Shown here: one piece after another, positions 1 to 8,320 of the stretch
Layout: every line of letters starts with the position of its first letter
Position numbering within the stretch: position 1 is the stretch's first letter
Assembly (NCBI RefSeq): GCF_000746525.1
Contig: NZ_CP009048.1
Span: forward strand, 726,001-790,000
DNA length: 64,000 nucleotides
Source: Pseudomonas alkylphenolica
GTDB taxonomy: Bacteria; Pseudomonadota; Gammaproteobacteria; Pseudomonadales; Pseudomonadaceae
Direction: 5' to 3'
The notes under the pieces: generated by a model
What the model was told of the DNA's origin: nothing
Databases searched by the model: none
The model's input: only the letters and a program-made list of their open reading frames with translations
Made by a program: the position numbers and the translations under genes

Positions 1-813
1 CGTGACCAGCAGGCCCAGGCCCTGCGCGACACGGGCCGGGCCCTGGAAGTGCTGAACCAGCAACTGGCCAACAGCAACCGCTTGAAGGATGAGTTCCTGG
101 CCACAGTGACCCATGAGCTGCGCACGCCGATGAACGGCGTGATCGGTTCGCTGGAATTGATGCAGACAGTGCCGATGGCGCACGAGTTGGCGCAGTACCA
201 GCGCACGGCCAGTTACGCGGCCCAGGACATGATGGGCATGGTCGACGACATTCTGATCCTCACCGAGCTGCAGGCCGGTCGCCTCAGTGCGCAAAACGCA
301 CCGTTCGGCTTGCGCAACCTGTTGCAGGAGCTGCGCAGCAAGTACGCGGCAGCGGCGCTGGGCAAGGGGCTGTACCTGAATCTGGATACACCGGCCGATT
401 TGCCCGAGTTGCTGGTCGGCGACCGGCATAAGCTGGCCCTGTGCATCAGCTACCTGCTCGACAACGGGATCAAGTTCACCCATGAGGGTGGGGTCGTGTT
501 GCAGGTGCGTGGGCGCTTGCAAGGGCCGGGTCTGCTTGGCCTGTCCATCAGTGTCAGCGACAGCGGCATCGGCTTTGATCGCCTCGCCGAGCCAGGTCTG
601 TATCAGCGCTTCTTCCAGGTTGATGGCTCGATGAGTCGCCAGTACGGAGGCCTGGGCATCGGCCTGGCGATCTGCCGGCAGCTGGCCGAGTTGATCGGAG
701 CACGCTTGCAGCATGAGTCCAGCCCGGGGCTGGGCAGCCGTTTCGAGCTGGTACTGAGCCTCGCCTTGAGCCAGCCGCAGGTGCTGGCCCAGCCCGGGCT
801 AAATCGCGGCTAG
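1..813 (+). CDS. sensor histidine kinase, C-terminal part (cut by left edge)
   Basis: The frame is open from the first base, so only the last 270 residues are present. They hold a phospho-acceptor helix with the H-box HELRTPMNG (His near base 112). An HATPase_c domain follows, with an N-box (LLDNGIKFTHEGG), a G1-box (VSDSGIGFD) and a G2-box (GGLGIGLAI). This is the catalytic core of a two-component kinase that autophosphorylates on His and passes phosphate to a response regulator. No receiver or HPt domain follows the ATPase domain. A short coiled-coil-like stretch precedes the H-box. Sensor domains lie outside the window, so the signal cannot be told. The next gene starts 83 bp downstream on the same strand and looks functionally unrelated. 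Confidence 0.9.
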   Translation, partial: RDQQAQALRDTGRALEVLNQQLANSNRLKDEFLATVTHELRTPMNGVIGSLELMQTVPMAHELAQYQRTASYAAQDMMGMVDDILILTELQAGRLSAQNAPFGLRNLLQELRSKYAAAALGKGLYLNLDTPADLPELLVGDRHKLALCISYLLDNGIKFTHEGGVVLQVRGRLQGPGLLGLSISVSDSGIGFDRLAEPGLYQRFFQVDGSMSRQYGGLGIGLAICRQLAELIGARLQHESSPGLGSRFELVLSLALSQPQVLAQPGLNRG

Positions 814-896
814 TTAGGCGTATTTGTCACTTTGAGCAGGGGGCGCGGCGTGATTCACTGAAATTTCAGTCACGTCCGGATCCAGGAGGCCCCCTG

Positions 897-2549
897 ATGA
901 ACCTGCACCAGTACGCTGAAACCCATGAAGTCACCAACCAGCCGCCATCGCTGGATGGGGCCAATCTGTATCGCATCGACCTGCCGCTGCAGCAATGGTC
1001 GCGGCACTATGGGGCAGGCTGGGCTGAGGCCCGGATCGACGCGTACGGGGCGTTGGCGGGAGGGCCGCTGATGGCCGCAGGGTTCCTGGCCAACCAGCAC
1101 AAACCGCAATTCAGCAGCCATGACCGCTACGGCCATCGTATCGACCTGGTGGAGTTTCATCCGGCCTACCACGAGCTGATGCGCACGGCCATCGAGCACG
1201 GCTTGCCGTCGCTGCCGTGGGCCGACCCGCGCCAGGGAGCCCATGTCGCCCGGGCCTCGATGACCTATCTGCATACCCAAGCGGAAGCCGGTAGTGGATG
1301 CCCGCTGACCATGACCTTTGCCGCAGTGCCGGCGCTCAAGTTGCAGCCGGAACTGGCCGAGTACTGGCTGCCCAAGGTCCTCGCCACCGAGTACGACCCG
1401 CGTAACGTCGGTGACCGGCACAAGGTCGGGGTAACCCTGGGCATGGCCATGACCGAGAAGCAGGGCGGCACCGATGTCCGCGCCAACACCACCCGTGCTT
1501 ACCCGGTGGGTGCGCCGGGACCGGGACAGGCCTACGAACTGGTCGGGCACAAGTGGTTCTGCTCGGCGCCGATGTGCGACGCCTTCCTGACCCTGGCCCA
1601 GACTGACAAGGGCTTGAGCTGCTTCCTGCTGCCGCGCCATCGCCCGGATGACAGTCGCAACCAGTTCTATATCCAGCGCCTGAAGAACAAGCTCGGCAAC
1701 TGCTCCAACGCCTCCAGTGAAGTGGAGTTCCGTGGCGCCCTGGCGTGGATGATCGGCGAGGAAGGCCGCGGTGTGCCGACCATCATCGAAATGGTCGCCA
1801 TGACCCGTTTCGACTGCATGGTCGGCTCCAGCGCGCTAATGCGCCAGGCCCTGACCCAGGCTGCCCACCACTGTGCTCATCGCCAGGTCGGCGGGAAGCT
1901 GCTGGCCGAGCAACCCCTGATGCAGAACGTCCTCGCTGACCTGGCCCTGGAAAGCGAAGCGGCGCTGGCCCTGAGTCTGCGCATGGGCCATGCCCTCGAT
2001 CAGCCGGATGACCCGCAACAGGCACGGTTTGCCCGGCTGATCACCGCTGTCGGCAAGTACTGGATCTGCAAGCGCGCCCCGGCAATGATCAACGAAGCGG
2101 CTGAATGCATGGGCGGCGCCGGGTATGTCGAAGACAGCATCCTGCCGCGCCTGTACCGTGAAGCACCGGTCAACTCGACCTGGGAAGGTTCCGGTAATGT
2201 CCAGTGCCTAGACGTGTTGCGTGCCCTGTCCAAGGAGCCAGGTGTGCTCGATGTGCTGTTCGAGGAGCTCGGTGACGGTCACGGTGATCCGCGTCTGGCG
2301 GCGCACATCGGCAATCTCAAGGTGGCGTTTGCCGACACCGGCGACATTCAGTACCGCGCCCGTCAGCTCACCGAAGACATCGCCCTGGGCTTGCAGGCCA
2401 AGCTGTTGCTTGAAGCGGGCAATGCCACCGTCAGCGATGCTTTTATCGGCAGCCGCCTGGGCGGCAGTGGCCGGGTCTACGGTGTGCTGCCGCGGGGCAT
2501 CGATGTTGGCAAAATAGTGGCACGGTCGACGCCAAACAGGTCGCTCTAA
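897..2549 (+). CDS. AidB-family acyl-CoA dehydrogenase
   Basis: A 550-residue flavoprotein of the acyl-CoA dehydrogenase superfamily, AidB branch. It is longer than ordinary ACADs (about 380 aa) and close to E. coli AidB (541 aa). AidB-like features are the N-terminal NQPPSLDGANLY segment, the flavin-loop motif MTEKQGGTDV (about residue 184), GHKWFCSAPMCDA, and the C-terminal YREAPVNSTWEGSGN block. A consensus AGGAGG lies just before the ATG. E. coli AidB is an alkylation-stress protein that binds DNA and has weak isovaleryl-CoA dehydrogenase activity. Whether this copy serves stress response or acyl-CoA oxidation cannot be decided here, because no ada or alkB lies nearby. Confidence 0.9.
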   Translation: MNLHQYAETHEVTNQPPSLDGANLYRIDLPLQQWSRHYGAGWAEARIDAYGALAGGPLMAAGFLANQHKPQFSSHDRYGHRIDLVEFHPAYHELMRTAIEHGLPSLPWADPRQGAHVARASMTYLHTQAEAGSGCPLTMTFAAVPALKLQPELAEYWLPKVLATEYDPRNVGDRHKVGVTLGMAMTEKQGGTDVRANTTRAYPVGAPGPGQAYELVGHKWFCSAPMCDAFLTLAQTDKGLSCFLLPRHRPDDSRNQFYIQRLKNKLGNCSNASSEVEFRGALAWMIGEEGRGVPTIIEMVAMTRFDCMVGSSALMRQALTQAAHHCAHRQVGGKLLAEQPLMQNVLADLALESEAALALSLRMGHALDQPDDPQQARFARLITAVGKYWICKRAPAMINEAAECMGGAGYVEDSILPRLYREAPVNSTWEGSGNVQCLDVLRALSKEPGVLDVLFEELGDGHGDPRLAAHIGNLKVAFADTGDIQYRARQLTEDIALGLQAKLLLEAGNATVSDAFIGSRLGGSGRVYGVLPRGIDVGKIVARSTPNRSL

Positions 2550-2614
2550 CGTGCGTGCCTTTGCCTGAATAAGTAGGCAAGATGGCTACATGCATGTCAG
2601 ACAGGAAGTACATT

Positions 2615-4087
2615 GTGAGCCGTACTGATGAAGCCTTCGTTGTCGTAGAAACCGCCGAGCAGGCCGTCGATCGTTTGGCGGCCCTGCACGAGAAGTCCAC
2701 CGCGGCCCTGAGCCAGGCGCTCAAGCGCTATCTCAAGGACCGCACCGAGCCGAATGCCGAAGAGCGCGCCTTGTTCCGCTACCCGGAACTGCGCCTGACC
2801 TACGAGTATCATGGTGAGGTGCCGGCCACCACCCGCGCCTACGCCAAGGTTCAACTGCCGGGCACTTACAGCGTCACGGTGACCCATCCCGCTGCCTTCC
2901 GTGGCTATTTGCTGGAACAGCTCAAGCCACTGATGCGCGACTTCACCGTCACCGTCGAAGTCGGTGTCAGTCAGCAGAATATCCCTTATCCCTACGTGGT
3001 CGAGCAGGGTGACGAACTGGCCGGTAGCGGTATCACTGCCGCCGCGCTGGCACGGGTTTTCCCCAGCACTGACCTGTCGGCCGCCACCGATGGCATCGCC
3101 GATGGCCTGTACGACTGGGCCAACGTCGATCCTTTGCCGCTGGCGCTGTTCGACGCGGCGCGGGTGGACTTTTCCTTGCGCCGTCTGGTGCATTACACCG
3201 GCAGTGACTGGCGCCATGTGCAGCCGTGGATCCTGCTGACCAACTACCACCGCTATGTCGATCAGTTCGTCAGTCATGGCCTGGAGCAGCTGCGCGATGA
3301 CCCACGTTTCGTGCGCATGGTCCTGCCGGGCAATGTGATCATCGAAAAGAGCATGGACAACGGTGAGGCCCAGTCGCTGGTGGCGAGTGTGGTCTGGCAC
3401 CGTTACCAGATGCCGGCGTATCACCTGATCGCCGCCGATGGCGACGGCATTACCCTGGTCAACATCGGCGTCGGCCCTTCCAACGCCAAGAACATCACCG
3501 ACCATTTGGCGGTGCTGCGTCCGCACTGCTGGCTGATGATCGGTCACTGCGGCGGCTTGCGGCAGTCGCAGACCATCGGCGATTACGTGCTGGCCCACGC
3601 TTACATGCGCCGGGACGGCATTCTGGATCGGGTGGTACCGCCGCATATTCCGATCCCGGCCCTGGCCGAGGTGCAGATGGCGCTGCAGGAAGCGGCGGCG
3701 CAGGTGACCGGCGAGCGTGGCGACGAGCTGAAAAAGCGTCTGCGTACCGGCACCGTGTTGACCTACGACGACCGCAACTGGGAGCTGCGCTGGGCTCAGG
3801 AGCGTCCGCTGATCAACCTGTCTCGGGCAGTGGCGGTCGACATGGAAAGCGGCACCATCGCCGCCCAGGGTTACCGCTTGCGCGTGCCTTATGGCACGTT
3901 GCTGTGCGTTTCGGACAAGCCGCTGCACAGCGAAATCAAACTGCCGGGGGCGGCCAACGCCTTCTACAACCGGGCAGTCAGCCAGCACCTGAAAATCGGT
4001 ATCGCCGCACTCGACCTGCTGCGCACCGAGCTGCATTCGCTGCACTCGCGTAAACTGCGCAGTTTCGACGAGCCGCCGTTCCGCTGA
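2615..4087 (+). CDS. amn: AMP nucleosidase
   Basis: Hydrolyses AMP to adenine and ribose 5-phosphate, a purine-balance enzyme of the cytosol. The N-terminal half is the AMP-nucleosidase-specific domain. The C-terminal half is a nucleoside-phosphorylase fold with GVGPSNAKNITDHLA, the GHCGGLR glycine loop and the nucleobase/ribose motif AVDMESGTIAAQGYR. I chose the GTG at 2615 because AGGAAG sits six bases upstream and the product (490 aa) then matches family length (E. coli Amn 484 aa). In-frame ATGs at 2582 and 2594 are alternatives that would add 7-11 residues. The gene is followed after 6 bp by rluE, so the two are probably cotranscribed. Confidence 0.9.
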   Translation: MSRTDEAFVVVETAEQAVDRLAALHEKSTAALSQALKRYLKDRTEPNAEERALFRYPELRLTYEYHGEVPATTRAYAKVQLPGTYSVTVTHPAAFRGYLLEQLKPLMRDFTVTVEVGVSQQNIPYPYVVEQGDELAGSGITAAALARVFPSTDLSAATDGIADGLYDWANVDPLPLALFDAARVDFSLRRLVHYTGSDWRHVQPWILLTNYHRYVDQFVSHGLEQLRDDPRFVRMVLPGNVIIEKSMDNGEAQSLVASVVWHRYQMPAYHLIAADGDGITLVNIGVGPSNAKNITDHLAVLRPHCWLMIGHCGGLRQSQTIGDYVLAHAYMRRDGILDRVVPPHIPIPALAEVQMALQEAAAQVTGERGDELKKRLRTGTVLTYDDRNWELRWAQERPLINLSRAVAVDMESGTIAAQGYRLRVPYGTLLCVSDKPLHSEIKLPGAANAFYNRAVSQHLKIGIAALDLLRTELHSLHSRKLRSFDEPPFR

Positions 4088-4093
4088 GGCCCC

Positions 4094-4723
4094 ATGCCGT
4101 TACCCCCACGTTCCAAGCCGCGCCCTGGCGCGGCCAAACCCGCAGGCCCGCGTCGCCAGGCCAAGGCGCCGCCGGCCGAGCCGCGGTTGATCCTGTTCAA
4201 CAAGCCCTTTGACGTACTGACCCAGTTCAGCGACGGCGAAGGGCGCGCGACCCTCAAGGATTTCATCGATATTCCCGGCGTCTATCCGGCCGGCCGCCTG
4301 GACCGCGACAGCGAAGGCTTGCTGCTGCTGACCAATGACGGCCAGCTGCAGGCGCGGATTGCCGATCCGAAGCACAAGCTGGCGAAAACCTACTGGGTGC
4401 AGGTCGAGGGTGAGCCGACAGAAGAGCAACTGCAGCGTTTGCGCGACGGTGTCGAGCTCAATGACGGGCCTACCTTGCCTGCCCAGGCCAGGCAACTCGA
4501 AGAGCCGCAGTTGTGGCCGCGCAACCCGCCGGTACGCTTTCGCAAAAGCATACCGACCAGCTGGCTGGAACTGGTGATCAAGGAAGGGCGTAACCGCCAG
4601 GTGCGGCGCATGACCGCCGCCGTCGGTCTGCCGACCCTGCGCCTGGTGCGCGTGCGGATCGGCGACTGGACCTTGGACGGTCTGGATCAGGGGCAGTGGC
4701 GGGAAGTTCCGGCCAGGCGTTAG
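4094..4723 (+). CDS. rluE: 23S rRNA pseudouridine synthase, RluE type
   Basis: A 209-aa RsuA/RluB/E/F-family pseudouridine synthase. The catalytic motif [17 protein letters not shown] contains the nucleophilic Asp (about residue 72), and the family's [11 protein letters not shown] motif lies near residue 170. There is no N-terminal S4 domain, only a short basic, Pro/Ala-rich tail (residues 1-30). This fits RluE, which modifies U2457 of 23S rRNA, rather than RsuA or RluB. It starts 6 bp after amn. Its TAG stop abuts the terminal repeat of the MITE-like element that follows. Confidence 0.88.
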   Translation: MPLPPRSKPRPGAAKPAGPRRQAKAPPAEPRLILFNKPFDVLTQFSDGEGRATLKDFIDIPGVYPAGRLDRDSEGLLLLTNDGQLQARIADPKHKLAKTYWVQVEGEPTEEQLQRLRDGVELNDGPTLPAQARQLEEPQLWPRNPPVRFRKSIPTSWLELVIKEGRNRQVRRMTAAVGLPTLRLVRVRIGDWTLDGLDQGQWREVPARR

Positions 4724-4864
4724 GGGTTGTACGAAAAGTGCCTGCGCGTCGATCATGCTGCGTTGAAAACAGGCTCGGAATGCTCATTTACAATCAGTAA
4801 ACTCCGCTTCCTCGCCTGTTTTCGCCTTGCCTGATCACCGCTCGGCGACTTTTCGTACAATCCC
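4724..4864. mobile_element. MITE-like palindromic element between two convergent stops
   Basis: A 141-bp non-coding element with imperfect terminal inverted repeats. The left end is GGGGTTGTACGAAAAGTGCC; the right end read on the minus strand is GGGATTGTACGAAAAGTCGC (17 of 20 identical). A nested inverted repeat (AAAACAGGC / GCCTGTTTT) lets most of it fold into one long hairpin. The flanks are TTAG on the left and CTAG on the right. That fits the YTAR-type target preference I associate with IS5-family elements, but assigning it to that family is inference. It contains no transposase, so it would need one in trans. It fills the whole gap between rluE and the DUF2788 gene, and both genes' TAG stops lie in the flanks. 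Confidence 0.6.
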
Positions 4865-5067
4865 TAGACGCCTTCGATATAGCCGATCACCACGCTTTTG
4901 ATGATGAAAGCGAGGATACCCAGGCCCAGCACGAAAAACAGAATGAAGGTGCCGAACTTGCCGGCTTTGGACTTCTTCGCCAGGTCCCAGACGATAAAGC
5001 CCATGAAACCAATCAGGATGGTGACCAGGACAGTCATCATCCACTCTTCGAACAACGCAGGATCCAT
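4864..5067 (-). CDS. DUF2788 small membrane protein
   Basis: A 67-aa protein with two hydrophobic segments (about residues 10-28 and 40-62) separated by a short basic loop (KKSKAGKFG). It matches the Pseudomonas DUF2788 family by sequence memory; function is unknown. It is predicted to sit in the inner membrane with both ends on one side. The start ATG is preceded by a GGAGAATATC stretch that serves as ribosome binding site. The gene converges on rluE, and its stop codon abuts the right end of the MITE-like element. Confidence 0.8.
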   Translation of the reverse strand: MDPALFEEWMMTVLVTILIGFMGFIVWDLAKKSKAGKFGTFILFFVLGLGILAFIIKSVVIGYIEGV

Positions 5068-5122
5068 CGATATTCTCCGGCAAGTTGAGGCGCGCGATTA
5101 TACGCCCCGCTTGCCGGTCTGA

Positions 5123-5599
5123 CTAACGCAGGTGCGTCAACGGTAGTTCAGTGCTGGCCAGCACCTGGTTGAGCACGAAGCTGGAGCGCACGCTGGTCAC
5201 CCCTTCGATACGGGTCAGGTGGCCGAGCAGCAGTTGCTGGTAGTGGTCCATGTCCGGGACCACCACTTTGAGCTGATAGTCGGCATCCATTCCAGTAACC
5301 AGGCTGCACTCAAGCACCTGAGGCAGGTTGCGGATAGCAGTTTCGAAAGCTTCGAAACGTTCCGGGGTGTGGCGATCCATGCCGATCAATACGTAGGCCG
5401 TGAGGCTCAAGCCGAGCTTCTTGCGGTCGAGCAGCGCCACTTGACGGGCGATGTAGCCGTCGTCTTCCAGTTGCTTGACCCGGCGCGAGCAGGGCGAAGG
5501 CGACAGGCCGATGCGCTCGGCCAGTTCCTGGTTGGAGATGCGCGCATCGCGCTGCAATTCGGCAAGAATGCTCAGGTCGTAGCGGTCAAGCTTGCTCAT
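5123..5599 (-). CDS. Lrp/AsnC-family transcriptional regulator
   Basis: A 158-aa leucine-responsive-type regulator. The N-terminal winged helix-turn-helix (residues 1-60) has NQELAERIGLSPSPCSRRV as recognition region. It is followed by the alpha/beta RAM (AsnC_trans_reg) ligand-binding domain ending LTRIEGVTSVRSSFVLNQ. Proteins of this family bind amino acids and form octamers that wrap DNA. The effector and targets are not evident. Upstream lies a 440-bp gene-free stretch with a candidate small RNA on the opposite strand, so divergent control is possible but unproven. Confidence 0.9.
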   Translation of the reverse strand: MSKLDRYDLSILAELQRDARISNQELAERIGLSPSPCSRRVKQLEDDGYIARQVALLDRKKLGLSLTAYVLIGMDRHTPERFEAFETAIRNLPQVLECSLVTGMDADYQLKVVVPDMDHYQQLLLGHLTRIEGVTSVRSSFVLNQVLASTELPLTHLR

Positions 5600-5719
5600 G
5601 GAAGATGCCTTTTCTGTTTCGATTGCGTCGAATTATCAATCCTTAGGTAAAAATTGCGCAAGTGCTATTTGAATGAGCAATCTTCGCAATCCTCTGCTGC
5701 CGCTCTAGCCCTATGCTTA

Positions 5720-5914
5720 TACCCAGAATCACTGCCCGGACATCAGTCCAGTGCAGCTGGCCTTATCAGGGCAGCTGCGGCCAGCAACCCAACAGGGTTG
5801 TGCTCGGCCCCCGGGCTACACACTGTTCACAAGACAGCGTGAGGTGAGCCGACGTCACAAGCGTCGAGCACGGACAAAATTCTCAAAGGGAGACCCCAGG
5901 GTCTCCCTTTTTTA
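5720..5914 (+). ncRNA. candidate structured small RNA
   Basis: Between the Lrp-type gene and the DUF6515 gene lie 442 bp without a convincing ORF. A -10-like TATGCT (about 5712) could start a transcript of about 190 nt ending at the intrinsic terminator at 5886-5914. The stretch folds repeatedly: GGAC/GTCC (5738-5750), CTGGCC/GGCCAG around 5757-5784, and CAACCC/GGGTTG at 5785-5800. A long-range helix GTGCTCG (5800-5806) with CGAGCAC (5865-5871) closes over inner hairpins, including GACG/CGTC. I cannot match it to a named RNA family; it does not read as 6S, SRP, RNase P or the Rsm RNAs. It could instead be a long leader. Confidence 0.4.
5886..5914 (+). terminator. intrinsic terminator
   Basis: GGGAGACCC, a two-base spacer and GGGTCTCCC form a perfect stem that runs directly into six Ts. 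It ends whatever is transcribed rightward from the gap after 5600, and lies 127 bp before the DUF6515 start. It is therefore not the terminator of an annotated protein gene, which supports a small RNA or leader upstream. Confidence 0.8.
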
Positions 5915-6041
5915 TTGTCTGCAATTTTTCATCCTGGTGCCGATACCTCGTTCCGGACAGCCTGATAAATTGTTGGTTAAACCCGTCGTGGTTTTTCCAG
6001 TCTTATCCACAGGCCCATCTCAACGGTCCGAGAGGAACAAC

Positions 6042-6875
6042 ATGAAGTCACGTAGCTGGTGTCTGGCCGGTGCAGGTTTGTTGTGCATCACTATCAACCT
6101 GCAGGCATTGGCCGAGGGGCAGGGTGGATCGGGTGACGGGTATGGCGGACAAGGCGCCGAGCAGTCTCAAGGGACGTCGCCCCTGCAGTCACGTCCGGAC
6201 GAGGTGCGCCAGACCCAGCCGCCGCGAACCGGGTACTACCAGGACATTCCTCGGCACAACAATGGCAACCGCTACTATCAGGCGGGTGGGCCGCAACAGC
6301 GACCGCAGGAGGATAACTGGCCGGGGCGGCCTGATGGTCATGGCAACGGCTGGGGCAGCGGGCCGCGTTACCGACCCGGTCAGGTGATCGAGCAGTTTCC
6401 TGACCAGTACTGGCGTGTGCCCTACCGTGGTAGCGATTACTTTTATTCCGGTGGGTACTGGTACCGTCCGCAAGGGCCCCGCTATGTGGTGGTAGCGCCT
6501 CACTACGGTATGCGGGTCGGCTACTTGCCGGATTACGCCCGCGAAGTGTGGGTCGCCGATTCGCTGTATTTCCTTGTCGCAGGTACCTACTACCAGTACC
6601 TGCAAGACAGCAACGAGTACATTGTGGTCAATCCGCCGGTGGCCAGCACAGAGCCTCAGCCAATGGAAAATGACTACGACGTCGTTGCCAATCCGGTTTC
6701 CGGGCAAAGTCCGGAACAGGCTGATCGGGATCGCTACGAGTGCCACCGTTGGGCGGTGCAGCAAAGCGGCTTCGATCCGGCCAAAGCGACTTATGCACCG
6801 GCTATACAAGTGACGGACAGCTACCGGCAAGCGCTGAGGGCTTGCTTGAGCGGGCGGGGTTACAGCGTTAACTGA
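6042..6875 (+). CDS. DUF6515-family secreted/envelope protein
   Basis: A 277-aa protein with a cleavable signal peptide (about residues 1-24, ending ALAEG). A Gly/Gln/Pro-rich linker follows to about residue 110. Next comes a Tyr-rich domain (YWRVPYRGSDYFYSGGYWY ... RYVVVAPHYGMRVGYLP) typical of DUF6515. The C-terminal motif QADRDRYECHRWAVQQSGFDP, with two Cys in the last 50 residues, recurs in glycine-zipper-type envelope proteins. I start it at the ATG at 6042, preceded by AGAGGAAC, because only this start gives a signal peptide. Function is unknown; periplasm or outer membrane is likely. Confidence 0.8.
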   Translation: MKSRSWCLAGAGLLCITINLQALAEGQGGSGDGYGGQGAEQSQGTSPLQSRPDEVRQTQPPRTGYYQDIPRHNNGNRYYQAGGPQQRPQEDNWPGRPDGHGNGWGSGPRYRPGQVIEQFPDQYWRVPYRGSDYFYSGGYWYRPQGPRYVVVAPHYGMRVGYLPDYAREVWVADSLYFLVAGTYYQYLQDSNEYIVVNPPVASTEPQPMENDYDVVANPVSGQSPEQADRDRYECHRWAVQQSGFDPAKATYAPAIQVTDSYRQALRACLSGRGYSVN

Positions 6876-6884
6876 TACGCCGGC

Positions 6885-7757
6885 TCAATCCACTGGATCG
6901 GCATGTACCAACACTTCCGCTTTTGGGTACTTGCCGTGAATGGCTGCTGCCGCTTGATCGCACAGCGCATGGGCATCGGTTAGCGGCATGTTGCCCGGCA
7001 ACTCCAGGTGCACCTGGACAAACCAGTGGCTACCGGAAACTCGCGTGCGCAAATCATGCGCACCGTGCACGCCAGGCACGCTGCAGGCCAGGGCCAGCAT
7101 CTGTTCGCTGATATCGCCGGGCAGTTCCTCGTCCATCAGGATCGATGTACTTTCCCGGGCGATCTGCAGCGCGCTCCAGAGTATGTACAGGGCAATGCCC
7201 AGACCGAAGAAGGCGTCCATTTGCGGCCAGCCCAGGCGTGCCAGGACCAGGGCAACCAGGATGCTGCCGTTGAGCAACAGGTCGGAACGGTAATGCAGCG
7301 AGTCGGCACGCACCGCGGTCGAGCCGGTGATGCGTATCACCCGGGCTTGCAGCGTCAACAAGGCCACCGTCAGCGCCAGTGACAGCAGCATCACCGCGAT
7401 GCCGATGGCGGTGTCGCCCAGCGGTTGGGGATTTTGCAGGCGTTCCACGGCCTGTACGCCGATCAGCACGGCACTCACCGCGATGAACAGCGCCTGGGCC
7501 ATGCCAGCCATGGCTTCGGCCTTGCCGTGGCCGTAACGGTGATCGTCATCGGCCGGGCGCAAGGCGTAGTGCACCGCCAGCAGGTTGAGCAATGAGGCCA
7601 CGCCGTCGAGCGCCGAGTCAGTCAGCCCGGCCAACAGGCTTACCGAGCCGCTGAGCCACCAGGCCACCGCCTTGGTCAGGATCAGGATGCTGGCCACCGC
7701 CAGCGAAGCGCGGGTGGCCAGGCGCAGCAGACGTTGATGTTCAGCCGAAGAGGTCAT
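6885..7757 (-). CDS. fieF: cation diffusion facilitator, FieF-like
   Basis: A 290-aa metal/proton antiporter of the CDF family. It has six predicted helices, with metal-site residues in SALDGVASLLNLLAVHYA (TM2; Asp, and H/D in HRYGHGKAEAMAG) and HYRSDLLLNGSILVAL (TM5). The C-terminal ferredoxin-like domain has SGSHWFVQVHLELPG. This pattern fits FieF/YiiP exporters of Zn(II)/Fe(II); the metal is not provable from sequence. The start at 7757 is chosen for its AGGAAG and E. coli-like length. A longer in-frame extension to 7826 lacks family similarity. It lies 25 bp upstream of the lipoprotein gene on the same strand. Confidence 0.87.
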   Translation of the reverse strand: MTSSAEHQRLLRLATRASLAVASILILTKAVAWWLSGSVSLLAGLTDSALDGVASLLNLLAVHYALRPADDDHRYGHGKAEAMAGMAQALFIAVSAVLIGVQAVERLQNPQPLGDTAIGIAVMLLSLALTVALLTLQARVIRITGSTAVRADSLHYRSDLLLNGSILVALVLARLGWPQMDAFFGLGIALYILWSALQIARESTSILMDEELPGDISEQMLALACSVPGVHGAHDLRTRVSGSHWFVQVHLELPGNMPLTDAHALCDQAAAAIHGKYPKAEVLVHADPVD

Positions 7758-7782
7758 GCTGCCGGGGCTTCCTGTGCGTTGC

Positions 7783-8202
7783 TCAAGCGGCGGGCTTGAG
7801 GCCGTACATCGCCAGTTGCTCGACACTGCCCTTGTGCTGGATCAGGCGCGGGTCGTTGAGCGGCAAGCGCAGGCCCAGCTCGCTTTCGAGGATGGCCTGC
7901 AGCTTGCTGTTATCGACCTTGCCATCAGCGCTGATGGCCTGGTTGAGTTTTTCCGGTGCGATCTGCGCGTTTCGCCCTCCAGGCATATAGATGGCACCGG
8001 TGGCGAAGTCGACACCAAAAGCGATCAACCCGGGGAGCACGTAGAACAGGATGCCAATGGCATCCATTGCCGCCACCACAGGGTCGATCTTGCCTTCGAT
8101 CTGGCCGCGCCGGTCTGGGTAGAAGATGGTGCCGCAGGCCGTCAGTTGGGTCAGCAAGGATGCTATCAGGACGCCGCCGATGACGCGGGAGGGAATACGC
8201 AT
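7783..8202 (-). CDS. small YceK-like lipoprotein
   Basis: A 139-aa predicted lipoprotein. The basic N-terminus and hydrophobic segment end in the lipobox LTAC (Cys about residue 23), followed by GTIFYPDRRGQ. The core PVVAAMDAIGILFYVLPGLIAFGVDF recalls the YceK/YidQ lipoprotein group, with a hydrophobic stretch before a conserved DFATGAIYMPGG. A CGGAGAT ribosome site precedes the ATG at 8202. Homologues in P. putida carry the misleading name polyribonucleotide nucleotidyltransferase; nothing in the sequence supports that. It is divergent from hrpB and followed by fieF. Confidence 0.75.
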   Translation of the reverse strand: MRIPSRVIGGVLIASLLTQLTACGTIFYPDRRGQIEGKIDPVVAAMDAIGILFYVLPGLIAFGVDFATGAIYMPGGRNAQIAPEKLNQAISADGKVDNSKLQAILESELGLRLPLNDPRLIQHKGSVEQLAMYGLKPAA

Positions 8203-8320
8203 GGAAATCTCCGGAGTGAGGGCCACAAAGATACAGGCAAAGAGCCGGTATCTACAGCTAAGACCATGATAGAGCAGGCTCGGTTCGCCGTTATACTGGG
8301 CGAATTGTTTGAGGGCCACC

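Noticed and set aside
2597..4045. 482-codon frame antisense to amn
   Set aside because: Shadow; amn has full family motifs on the plus strand.
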